From Vibrio sp. (GTDB lineage: Bacteria; Pseudomonadota; Gammaproteobacteria; Enterobacterales; Vibrionaceae): a DNA stretch of 64,000 nt. Every line of letters starts with the position of its first letter. Position 1 is the stretch's first letter. The position numbers and the translations under genes were made by a program. Below are positions 55,685 to 63,811 of the stretch, piece after piece. The stretch spans positions 1 through 64,000 of the forward strand of contig JAOICL010000008.1 in NCBI GenBank assembly GCA_028131545.1, read 5' to 3'. Under the pieces are notes generated by a model. It made no database searches. It worked only from the letters and a program-made list of their open reading frames with translations, and had not been told where the DNA came from.

Positions 55685-56780
55685 TGTCTTTGAACATCGT
55701 ACTTATGGACATGGTACTTATGGACATGGTACTTGTGAGCATGGTACTTATGAACATCGAACCCATGAACATAGTGCTTATGAGAATCGTATTCGTGAAC
55801 ACAGCACCTTGAATATTCATAACGTGAGATATCATTGTCAGGCTATTGCGGCATTGATCGGAGTATTCATGACATTGACGGCTTTTTCTCTTCAGGCGTT
55901 AAATTTATACCATTCGTCATCTTCAACACCATCTATTTCTTCGATATCACCAGAAACATCCATATCTTCATCACCTTCCTCTTCTCTTCAATCATCCTCT
56001 TTGACATCACATCCATCGTCTAATCAAAAGACGATGTTATTCCCCAAAATACACGCAGACCTTCATGTGACGCCATTGAATGTCGATGCCCTCATCGAGC
56101 GACAGAAAAATACTCTAAACTCTTTACCTAAAACGGAAAGCTTGTCTGAAACGGAAAGTCCATCTAAAACCATTTCGATTTCTGAATCCTTATTTGCCCA
56201 GTATCAGCATTATTATAAAGAGCACCAGGATTTTATTATGGCGCGAGTTGCGGAATTTACGGAGTTTAATGCCTATGTACACCATGAGTTGAAGCATCAA
56301 AATCTACCCATTGAGCTCGCTATTTTACCCTTTATGGAATCCAGTTATCGAGTGGATGCGGTGTCATCTCAGGGGGCGGTTGGGGTATGGCAATTGATGC
56401 CGGAAACGGCAAAGCGATTTGGTCTGGCCATTCACTCAGAACACGATGAACGACGCGACTTACGAGTGAGTACTCAAGGGGCGACATTATATTTAAAATG
56501 GTTATATGACTATTTTGATGAAGATATATTGCTCACGGTTGCGGCTTATAATGCCGGAGAAGGGCGTATTAAAAAGTTTAAGAAAGGCGGTCCATTACCC
56601 AAGGAAACGTATCACTACGTCCATCGATTTTTAGCTTTGACGGAGACTCGGTGGATTATGATAGATAATAATTACATCGACTTATTTAAAACTCGTCATC
56701 ATTTAATTAAGAGAAAAGACCCTAAACACCTTAATAAGGGAAGTGATTTCATTAATCTATATGGTATGGCGTATGAATAA
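55665..56780 (+). CDS. Lytic transglycosylase (SLT/MltD-like) in the flagellar operon
   Basis: This 371-residue protein has a C-terminal SLT domain: FMESSYRVDAVSSQGAVGVWQLMPETAKRFGL (catalytic Glu in ESSYR) and LTVAAYNAGEGRI. It is related to MltD-like soluble lytic transglycosylases. A hydrophobic segment at about residues 60-75 (ALIGVFMTLTAFSLQAL) serves as signal or anchor. A Ser-rich linker follows. The N-terminus carries about eight 5-residue repeats (EHGTY type) in front of the hydrophobic segment. ATG at 55665 has AAGGGG six bases upstream. Its probable job is to open peptidoglycan for the rod, replacing the missing FlgJ domain. Confidence 0.87.
   Translation: MYRFNNNVFEHRTYGHGTYGHGTCEHGTYEHRTHEHSAYENRIREHSTLNIHNVRYHCQAIAALIGVFMTLTAFSLQALNLYHSSSSTPSISSISPETSISSSPSSSLQSSSLTSHPSSNQKTMLFPKIHADLHVTPLNVDALIERQKNTLNSLPKTESLSETESPSKTISISESLFAQYQHYYKEHQDFIMARVAEFTEFNAYVHHELKHQNLPIELAILPFMESSYRVDAVSSQGAVGVWQLMPETAKRFGLAIHSEHDERRDLRVSTQGATLYLKWLYDYFDEDILLTVAAYNAGEGRIKKFKKGGPLPKETYHYVHRFLALTETRWIMIDNNYIDLFKTRHHLIKRKDPKHLNKGSDFINLYGMAYE
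55692..55811 (+). repeat. 15-bp tandem repeat at the start of the transglycosylase gene
   Basis: About eight 15-bp units code EHRTY, GHGTY, GHGTC, EHGTY, EHRTH, EHSAY, ENRIR and EHSTL. They are in frame and precede the signal-like segment. The downstream copies are degenerate. Confidence 0.85.
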
Positions 56781-57198
56781 TAATAAAAACGCATTGTCTT
56801 TATATCAAGAGGTTGTGAACGATAGGGTATCTGAATACCATGAAACCTATCAAGAAAGCGTTCATGAATACCGTACGCTAGAAGAAAACCAACAGGCTAT
56901 ATTACGCCTTAAAAGCCAAGCGGTGAATGACAGTGATACCTCATTAATTAATTTAAATTCAGCCTCTTATCTTATTTCTTTGGATGGAGTGAATAAAGAT
57001 AACGATGAACATCTTCATGAAGTTAATAGACAAGTTGAAAAGAAAAAATATTTTTACGAAAGAGAAAAAGAAAGATTAGATATTTTAGATGCTTATATGG
57101 AAAAGAAAAAAATACAGGAGATGAAAAGGAAAAGAAAACTGGAGGAAGAAAGTATTAATACTATACTCATATTGTTAAAAAATAAATCGGGTAAATAA
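56773..57198 (+). CDS. fliJ: FliJ-like export chaperone
   Basis: This 141-residue, highly charged coiled-coil protein has a heptad-rich body (NKNALSLYQEVVNDRVSEYHETYQESVHEYRTLEENQQAI), then a long helix with YFYEREKERLDILDAYMEKKKIQEMKRKRKLEEES. This fits FliJ by size, composition and position before the switch genes. FliJ normally works with FliI in export. The ATG at 56773 overlaps the transglycosylase stop (ATGAATAA). Sequence similarity alone is weak. Confidence 0.65.
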   Translation: MNNNKNALSLYQEVVNDRVSEYHETYQESVHEYRTLEENQQAILRLKSQAVNDSDTSLINLNSASYLISLDGVNKDNDEHLHEVNRQVEKKKYFYEREKERLDILDAYMEKKKIQEMKRKRKLEEESINTILILLKNKSGK

Positions 57199-57199
57199 T

Positions 57200-57955
57200 A
57201 TGGACTATCAAGTGATTAATATGGAGTCCCTAGGGCTACCACAGAAAAGATTAATTCCTATTATTGAACCAACCATTGCGAGTAATGATGGTATTATTTG
57301 CCAAGTCTACAGCAAAATATTAAATTCAGCGACCTCAGTAAAAACACATTTATCGGTTGTATGTGATATTGATGAAGATGAAATAGTCTGTCCGACAAAG
57401 ATAGAAGGGTTTGGTACCGTATTATTTGAAATGACCAAACATGATTTAGCTGTATTGACCAGTTATTATTTGAATGACCTTCCCTTTGATGGTGACTGTA
57501 CTGAAAATCACACCATGCACCGCCTACTTGAACGCATCGTTTCGGAAAACTTAGAGCTAAGCTTCGATAAAGACAACATACAACTGAATAATAACGAACC
57601 GTTACCTGCCTTCGTCCTTCGTGCCCTTCAAGTTATCATTATTGGTGATCATCAACTCACCCTGAATTATTATTTCTGTTCTGATGCCTTTGATTCACTT
57701 TATGAAGAGCACATTGGGAAACCCAAATTTACCGCCGATCTCTTTGAACAAAACCTCGAATCAGTACCCATTAATGGCACGGTACAACTGCTGTCTAAAT
57801 CGATGACACTCAATGAATTAAATAGCTTACAAGTAGGGGATGTTGTCTTAATGGATAAGCTGACACCCACACTCAAATACAGTAAAGACTTCACCTTTGA
57901 AGGACAAATCAGCTCACACGATACTCAGCTTACTTTTAAAATTGCAGGGGGTTAA
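57200..57955 (+). CDS. fliM: Short, divergent FliM-like switch protein
   Basis: This 251-residue protein has a C-terminal SpoA (FliMN_C) domain, about residues 180-251 (NLESVPINGTVQLLSKSMTLNELNSLQVGDVVLMDKL). The middle part weakly matches the FliM core. Two things are missing: the N-terminal CheY-binding peptide (LSQxEIDALL) and about 80-100 residues of usual length (FliM is about 330-350). It sits directly before fliN, as FliM should. It could be a lateral-type FliM that does not bind CheY. Confidence 0.75.
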   Translation: MDYQVINMESLGLPQKRLIPIIEPTIASNDGIICQVYSKILNSATSVKTHLSVVCDIDEDEIVCPTKIEGFGTVLFEMTKHDLAVLTSYYLNDLPFDGDCTENHTMHRLLERIVSENLELSFDKDNIQLNNNEPLPAFVLRALQVIIIGDHQLTLNYYFCSDAFDSLYEEHIGKPKFTADLFEQNLESVPINGTVQLLSKSMTLNELNSLQVGDVVLMDKLTPTLKYSKDFTFEGQISSHDTQLTFKIAGG

Positions 57956-57957
57956 CC

Positions 57958-58305
57958 ATGAAAGATGATGATTTTGAACTCGACTTTGACACAGATGATT
58001 TAGCGAGTGATGGTTTATCCGATTTAGGAGGTTTTCATTCGAATGCGTTAGGTAAAAGCAATGAAGGGGATAGAGAGTCATTATTAAACTCCATTCCAGT
58101 CGATGTCACCGTGGAAGTGGGATCAACCACCATGACGCTGGGTGAGATCAAACAACTGAATGCCGAATCGGTCGTGCTACTAAATAAAAGTAATGGTGAG
58201 CCTTTAGACATCAAAGTTAATGGGAAAATTTTTGCTCGAGGAGAAATTGTTATAGCGAAGGACCAATACGGTATTCGTTTCTCTGAAATCTTGTCAGATA
58301 AGTAA
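57958..58305 (+). CDS. fliN: Flagellar switch protein FliN
   Basis: This 115-residue protein has an acidic N-terminal tail (DDDFELDFDTDDLASDG) and a SpoA domain VDVTVEVGSTTMTLGEIKQLNAESVVLLNKSNGEPLDIKVNGKIFARGEIVIAKDQYGIRFSEIL. It forms the C ring with FliM. It begins two bases after the fliM-like stop. Confidence 0.93.
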   Translation: MKDDDFELDFDTDDLASDGLSDLGGFHSNALGKSNEGDRESLLNSIPVDVTVEVGSTTMTLGEIKQLNAESVVLLNKSNGEPLDIKVNGKIFARGEIVIAKDQYGIRFSEILSDK

Positions 58306-58313
58306 CGGAACCA

Positions 58314-59123
58314 ATGAAAGTGCTCGATAAGCTTAGGTTGACATTAAGTGATACCACTTACCTTTTAAAGTGTGCCTCACACATTATTAGGGCATTGGTC
58401 TTACTTTTCTTTATTGTTTTACTAAGCAGCAGCTTGAGTTATGCGCAAGAGGGCGGCATTCCCTTTCTGAGTGTCACCAATTCTGAGAATGGTGAACAAG
58501 ATTACACCTTAAAACTCCAAGTACTGATTTTGATGACAGCCTTAAGTTTCATTCCGGCTTTTGTCTTAATGTGTACCTGTTTTACTCGGATCATTATTGT
58601 TTTCGCGATTTTAAGACAAGCGATTGGTCTACAGCAATCACCACCTAACCAAGTATTAGTCGGGATTGCGCTGGTGTTATCGATGTTGATTATGCGTCCA
58701 GTCTGGACTGAAATCTATCACGAAGCGTACGTTCCCTTTGAGCAAAATCAAATCACCTTTAAACAAGCGATTCAAGAAGCGGAGCAGCCGCTACGCGTGT
58801 TTATGCTAAGACAAACACATGCGACGGCATTAGAGCAAATGATGAATATTGGTGGTGAACCCTTATCGACACCGCCAGAAGAAGTCGACTTTACCATCCT
58901 ATTGCCTGCTTACGTCATTAGTGAACTAAAAACGGCGTTTCAAATTGGCTTCATGCTTTTCTTACCTTTTTTAATCATTGATATGGTCGTGGCATCGGCA
59001 TTGATGTCGATGGGTATGATGATGCTCTCTCCATTGATTGTATCGTTACCGTTTAAACTATTAGTCTTCGTGATTGTTGATGGTTGGACGATGTTAGTCG
59101 GTTCATTAGCCACATCCTTTTAG
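58314..59123 (+). CDS. fliP: Export gate protein FliP
   Basis: This 269-residue membrane protein has four to five membrane segments and a cleavable signal. Motifs are LKLQVLILMTALSFIPAFVLMCTCFTRIIIVFAILRQAIGLQQSPPNQVLVGIALVLSML and DMVVASALMSMGMMMLSPLIVSLPFKLLVFVIVDGW. It forms the export gate pore with FliQ and FliR. FliO, its usual helper, is not encoded in this cluster. Confidence 0.95.
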   Translation: MKVLDKLRLTLSDTTYLLKCASHIIRALVLLFFIVLLSSSLSYAQEGGIPFLSVTNSENGEQDYTLKLQVLILMTALSFIPAFVLMCTCFTRIIIVFAILRQAIGLQQSPPNQVLVGIALVLSMLIMRPVWTEIYHEAYVPFEQNQITFKQAIQEAEQPLRVFMLRQTHATALEQMMNIGGEPLSTPPEEVDFTILLPAYVISELKTAFQIGFMLFLPFLIIDMVVASALMSMGMMMLSPLIVSLPFKLLVFVIVDGWTMLVGSLATSF

Positions 59124-59148
59124 CAAAACCAGACAATAAGGAGAGATC

Positions 59149-59418
59149 ATGACACCAGAAATTGCGGTTGATTTAATTTCTAATGCTGTCTGGGTTATCG
59201 TGAAATTTACGGCGGTGTTGATTACCCCCAGTTTAGTGATTGGTCTGGTGATTGCGGTCTTTCAGGGAGCAACCCAAATCAACGAACAAACCATGTCATT
59301 TTTACCACGACTCATGGCGCTATTAATTATGGTGGTCGTGGCAGGCCATTGGATGTTAGGGCAAATGACGACCTTCTTTCATTACTTGTTTTTCAATATG
59401 CCAATATTAATTGGCTAA
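59149..59418 (+). CDS. fliQ: Export gate protein FliQ
   Basis: This 89-residue protein has two membrane helices and the block TPSLVIGLVIAVFQGATQINEQTMSFLPRLMALLIMVVVAGHWMLGQM. AAGGAGAG precedes the ATG at 59149. It belongs to the FliPQR gate and is of normal length. Confidence 0.94.
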   Translation: MTPEIAVDLISNAVWVIVKFTAVLITPSLVIGLVIAVFQGATQINEQTMSFLPRLMALLIMVVVAGHWMLGQMTTFFHYLFFNMPILIG

Positions 59419-59439
59419 CAGTGAGGAGTGGGGCGTTCA

Positions 59440-60216
59440 ATGATTGATGTTACCACGGAGGAACTGCTCACATTATTGCTTAGTATTTGGCTCCCTTTGT
59501 TACGGATAACGGGGGTCATGTTTATGGCTCCCTTATTGGGTGATGGCTCGGTTCCAGTTCAGATACGCGTGTTGTTATCGGTGCTATTAACCGTTTTGAT
59601 CGCACCATTAGTCACGGTGCCGACGCATATCGACCCTTTCAGTTTAGAGATGTTAAGAGTCAGTCTTGTCGAACTGATTTGGGGGATGAGCTACGGTTTG
59701 TTGTTTCAAATTTTCTTTGCTGTTTTTTCCATGGTAGGGCAAGCGATTTCATTACAAATGGGGCTGGGTATGGCGGTCATGAATGACCCAGCAAATGGGG
59801 TCAATGTCGCGATATTAGGTCGACTATTTCATATTGCTTGTATGCTGTTATTTTTGGCGATGGATGGCCACATTGCCGTGGTGATGCTACTACGAGAAAG
59901 CTTCGATGTTTGGCCCATTGGCGAAGGTATCGGAGAAGGGGGCTTTAAAGTCATTTTGGAACTGAGTGCATGGATGTTTGTAAGCGCAATGACGATAGTG
60001 CTGCCAGCGGTCACGATCATGTTGGTGTCGAACATTACTTTTGGTTTCATGAGTCGCGTGGCACCCAGTTTTAATATTTTCGCATTGGGCTTCCCAATGA
60101 CAATGCTGCTGGGGTTATTTGCTTTCTTTATCTCAATCAGTAACGCAGGCAGTTATTACAACGAACTGTTATTTACGCTTCTGGCTCAGGTGAGGTTATT
60201 TATACAAGGCGGATAG
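59440..60216 (+). CDS. fliR: Export gate protein FliR
   Basis: This 258-residue, six-helix protein has MFMAPLLGDGSVPVQIRVLLSVLLTVLIAPLV, VGQAISLQMGLGMAVMNDPANG and FNIFALGFPMTMLLGLF, all typical of FliR. I prefer the ATG at 59440 to a GTG at 59428. It completes the gate. Confidence 0.93.
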   Translation: MIDVTTEELLTLLLSIWLPLLRITGVMFMAPLLGDGSVPVQIRVLLSVLLTVLIAPLVTVPTHIDPFSLEMLRVSLVELIWGMSYGLLFQIFFAVFSMVGQAISLQMGLGMAVMNDPANGVNVAILGRLFHIACMLLFLAMDGHIAVVMLLRESFDVWPIGEGIGEGGFKVILELSAWMFVSAMTIVLPAVTIMLVSNITFGFMSRVAPSFNIFALGFPMTMLLGLFAFFISISNAGSYYNELLFTLLAQVRLFIQGG

Positions 60217-60263
60217 TGTCTATCTTTTCTTTTTCCTTTTCATAGGTTGCTAATGGTTAGTTT

Positions 60264-61385
60264 ATGAGTAAACCCGCACAAGAGAAAACAGAGAAAGCCA
60301 CCCCAGGGAAAATTGAGAAGGCCCGCCGTGATGGGCGTGTGCCTCGTTCGAAAGAATTAACCAGTGCGGTGATGATTCTGTTCATCGTGTGGTATTTCAG
60401 TATCAATGTCGACACGCTGTTCTATGCACTAAAAAATGTGTATGAAGAAACCTTTCACTTTGACCACGACGTTATCTTCTCGACCACGCATAACGATAAA
60501 GTGCTGCGTCTGGTGGCCTCCACATTGATGGATTTCTTCTTCCCTCTGATGTTTTTTGCCTTTGCCGGTGCCTTTATTGGTGCGGTAGTGTTTGGTGGCT
60601 GGATTTTTAATTTCAAAAACATCGCCTTTAAAGGCTCAAAACTCAACCCTATATCTGGGTTAAAACGCATGTTTTCGACCAAAAGTTTGGTGGAATTACT
60701 CCGTTCTATGATTAAAAGCTTCATTGTGTTTTCTATTTTGTATCTTTACCTTGATGTGCACCTTGTTGAAATCATTAGCCTTCAAATGAGTGACTTTAAC
60801 CATTCCTATGCTCATGTTCTTGAATCATTATTAGAGTTTTGTTTGTTTATGATTGGGGTGATGGTGCTCTATGGGGTAACGGATGCGCCCTATCAAATCT
60901 ATCTCTACAACAAAGAATTAAAAATGACGAAGGAAGAAGTCAAAGAAGAGCATAAACAAAACGAAGGTAAGCCCGAAGTAAAAGCCAAAATAAAGCAGCT
61001 TCAGCAGCAGATGATTAAGCGAGCGATCCCTAAAACCGTTCCAGAAGCCGATGTGGTGGTCATGAACCCAACCCATTACGCCGTTGCCTTAAAATACGAC
61101 CCTGAAAAAGCCGATTCTCCTTATGTGATCGCCAAAGGGGAAGATGAAGTCGCGTTATACATCCAACGAATCGCGCTGGATAACGATGTCGAAGTCGTCA
61201 TCGCACCGCCACTGGCCCGTTCTATTTATTTTACGACGAACATCGACCAGATGATTCCATCTCCCTTGTATACCGCAGTGGCACACATCTTGAATTATGT
61301 CATGTGTCTTGAAGCCTATCGTAAAGGGCAAATCGATAAACCCCAATTAGCCGTTTTCACTATTCCTGAGGGAATGCGTTACTAA
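60264..61385 (+). CDS. flhB: Export switch protein FlhB
   Basis: This 373-residue protein has EKTEKATPGKIEKARRDGRVPRSKEL at the N-terminus, four membrane helices, and the self-cleaving NPTH motif at residues 268-271 (VVMNPTHYAVALKY). It sets substrate switching from hook to filament proteins. All expected parts are present. Confidence 0.95.
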   Translation: MSKPAQEKTEKATPGKIEKARRDGRVPRSKELTSAVMILFIVWYFSINVDTLFYALKNVYEETFHFDHDVIFSTTHNDKVLRLVASTLMDFFFPLMFFAFAGAFIGAVVFGGWIFNFKNIAFKGSKLNPISGLKRMFSTKSLVELLRSMIKSFIVFSILYLYLDVHLVEIISLQMSDFNHSYAHVLESLLEFCLFMIGVMVLYGVTDAPYQIYLYNKELKMTKEEVKEEHKQNEGKPEVKAKIKQLQQQMIKRAIPKTVPEADVVVMNPTHYAVALKYDPEKADSPYVIAKGEDEVALYIQRIALDNDVEVVIAPPLARSIYFTTNIDQMIPSPLYTAVAHILNYVMCLEAYRKGQIDKPQLAVFTIPEGMRY

Positions 61386-61408
61386 AGCCAACCCGCTTTG
61401 AGGTTATT

Positions 61409-63493
61409 ATGTTTGAAGCATTAAAAAAAATACGTAAAGGTGCCATGATCCCGATTGGCCTGTTAATGCTATTGGCAATGATAGTATTACCCTTGCCGGC
61501 CTTTTTGTTAGATGCCTTTTTCACATTCAATATCGTTCTTGCGATCACGGTATTATTAGTCAGTACCACCGTACAGCGTGTTTTGGACTTTTCTGTTTTC
61601 CCTACCTTGCTTCTGATCGCGACCTTATTACGTTTGAGTTTAAACGTTGCCTCAACTCGAATCATTTTACTCGAAGGTTATAACGGCGGAGACTCTGCGG
61701 GTCAAGTAATTGAAGCCTTTGGTCAGGTCGTGATCGGTGGTAACTATATTGTCGGTATGGTGGTGTTTGCGATACTCATGATCATTAACTTTGTCGTGAT
61801 CACCAAAGGTGGCGAACGTATCTCGGAAGTGTCGGCTCGATTCACCTTAGATGCGTTACCCGGCAAACAAATGGCCATTGATGCGGATATGAATGCCGGT
61901 ATCATTAATCAAGAACAAGCCAAAGATCGTCGTAAAGAAATAGGGAATGAAGCGGAGTTTTACGGAGCAATGGATGGTGCCAGTAAATTCGTTCGTGGTG
62001 ATGCGATTGCGGGCCTATTGATTCTGTTTATCAACCTGATTGGTGGTCTGTTAATTGGTATATTAAGCCACGATTTATCAGCAGAACAAGCCTTTGAAAC
62101 CTTTGCGCTATTAACCATTGGTGATGGTTTGGTTGCTCAAATACCATCGCTTCTTTTAGCGACCTCGGCAGCGATTGTTGTTACGCGAGTATCAAGCTCT
62201 GATCAGGATATGTTCAGCAACATTAAAGGACAAATCCTAGCATCACCGAGTGTGCTGTATTCTGGTGCGGCCGTGATGGCGGTGATTGGGTTAGTACCGG
62301 GTATGCCGCATGTGGCTTTCCTATCCTTTGCGATCCTATTAGTCTTTGCAGGTTGGCGACAATCCAAATTACAAACCGACATTCATGGACAGAACGATAC
62401 GATTGAACCCGCGCCATTGCACCTTGATTCTTCGATTCGTTTAGAGTGGTCAGACATCAGTGATGTCGAACCGATTGGGATTTCATTGGGGTTCAAATTG
62501 GTGAAATTCATTGAATCGAAGGGCATCAACCCACCTGAGTTATTGGTGTCGATAAAAGGTATCCGTAAAGATTTATCCGAACAAGTCGGTTTTTTAATCC
62601 CTGAAGTCACCATACGCGATGACTTGTCTTTAAACCCTGAAGAGTACGTTATTTTTATTGATGGTGAAGAAATTGCGCGAGGTGAGGTGATTTCAGATCG
62701 TGTTATGGCCGTTTCTGCTGAGTCAAATTTTGAAGGATTAGATGGCATCATGGGCAGTGACCCAGCCTATGAAATGCCCGTGTTATGGATTGAACAAAAA
62801 GATGGAGCCGCCGCAACGAACTTTGGTTTTCAGGTGATCAGCGTACCGGATGTAGTCGCAACCCACATCAGTAAAATCATCGCATCGAATCTATCGAGTG
62901 TGTTTAACTACGATGATATTAACCACCTACACACCAAGCTCGCGGTGGTGCACCCTAAATTGGCTGAGACACTGCAATCTAAAATCGACATCAGTTTACA
63001 ATTGCAAGTGATTCGAGAGCTGTTAACCGAACAGGTTCCGATTAAAAACTTAAAAGTGGTCGCGAATACGATTTTAGAATCGGCCTCTAAGTTCACCGAT
63101 CCGGCCATTATTGCTGCCGATGTTCGGGTGTCATTGAAACGCACGATATTGAACCTGATCACGCAAAGTGAGAAATTATTGAACGTGACCACGGTATCAA
63201 ACGATTTGGATACCGCGATTCGAAGCGCCATCAGTTTAGCGCATGAACAAAACCCCAATATATCAATTAGTGCGATTCCGATTGATCCCAATCTATTGCA
63301 ACAATTGCAAATCAGTATGCCAAGCATTGCTCAGCAAATGCAGCAGCAGGGCATGGTTCCAGTCTTATTGACCTCACCACAAATCAGACCCTTATTAGCG
63401 CGCTACGCGAGAAGCTTTTCACCTGAACTTGTTGTGATCAGTTTCAATGAAGTCGCCGATGAATATGAATTGAATGTCGTGAATGAGTTGTAG
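61409..63493 (+). CDS. flhA: Export gate protein FlhA
   Basis: This 694-residue protein has eight membrane helices in the first half (FTFNIVLAITVLLVSTTVQRVLDFSVFPTLLLIATLLRLSLNVASTRIILL) and the FHIPEP motif region (DALPGKQMAIDADMNAG). The cytoplasmic C-terminal domain contains the substrate and chaperone docking platform. It uses the proton motive force in export. It is the last gene of the cluster and is followed by a terminator. Confidence 0.96.
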   Translation: MFEALKKIRKGAMIPIGLLMLLAMIVLPLPAFLLDAFFTFNIVLAITVLLVSTTVQRVLDFSVFPTLLLIATLLRLSLNVASTRIILLEGYNGGDSAGQVIEAFGQVVIGGNYIVGMVVFAILMIINFVVITKGGERISEVSARFTLDALPGKQMAIDADMNAGIINQEQAKDRRKEIGNEAEFYGAMDGASKFVRGDAIAGLLILFINLIGGLLIGILSHDLSAEQAFETFALLTIGDGLVAQIPSLLLATSAAIVVTRVSSSDQDMFSNIKGQILASPSVLYSGAAVMAVIGLVPGMPHVAFLSFAILLVFAGWRQSKLQTDIHGQNDTIEPAPLHLDSSIRLEWSDISDVEPIGISLGFKLVKFIESKGINPPELLVSIKGIRKDLSEQVGFLIPEVTIRDDLSLNPEEYVIFIDGEEIARGEVISDRVMAVSAESNFEGLDGIMGSDPAYEMPVLWIEQKDGAAATNFGFQVISVPDVVATHISKIIASNLSSVFNYDDINHLHTKLAVVHPKLAETLQSKIDISLQLQVIRELLTEQVPIKNLKVVANTILESASKFTDPAIIAADVRVSLKRTILNLITQSEKLLNVTTVSNDLDTAIRSAISLAHEQNPNISISAIPIDPNLLQQLQISMPSIAQQMQQQGMVPVLLTSPQIRPLLARYARSFSPELVVISFNEVADEYELNVVNEL

Positions 63494-63517
63494 TGGTGTT
63501 GAAATAAGGTCGTTGAT

Positions 63518-63547
63518 GATTAAAAAGGGGCAATTTAGCCCTTTTTT
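63518..63547 (+). terminator. Terminator at the end of the flagellar operon
   Basis: The stem AAAAGGGGC / GCCCTTTTTT with loop AATTTA sits about 25 bases after the flhA stop. Confidence 0.8.
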
Positions 63548-63811
63548 AATGCGTGTTGAATAGATAGTCGCTGATATGATAATTGTCTCACATGTGCGCT
63601 AAGTCATAAATAATTAAACAAGAAGCATAAAATTAAGATGCATATCATGAAACGATGAAAATGGCCGTTCGTTATCATTGATAGATGATGGTAAGGCGAT
63701 ATGATAGATAGCCTTAAAAGATAAGATGATTAGATACTCTTGGATCTAATAAATTGTTATAGGGCTTAAGTTATTAATCTTCCCCTCAGTGAACATTTAA
63801 AGAGATGAGTT
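63548..63811. other. Interval between flhA terminator and the ATPase gene
   Basis: AT-rich DNA without a recognisable gene or RNA. AAGAGATGAG at about 63800-63809 is the likely ribosome-binding site of the next gene. Confidence 0.4.

Noticed and set aside
54895-56772. A hidden or frameshifted fliI
   Set aside because: All frames were read for Walker A and B ATPase motifs; only FlgA and SLT sequences are present on the coding strand.
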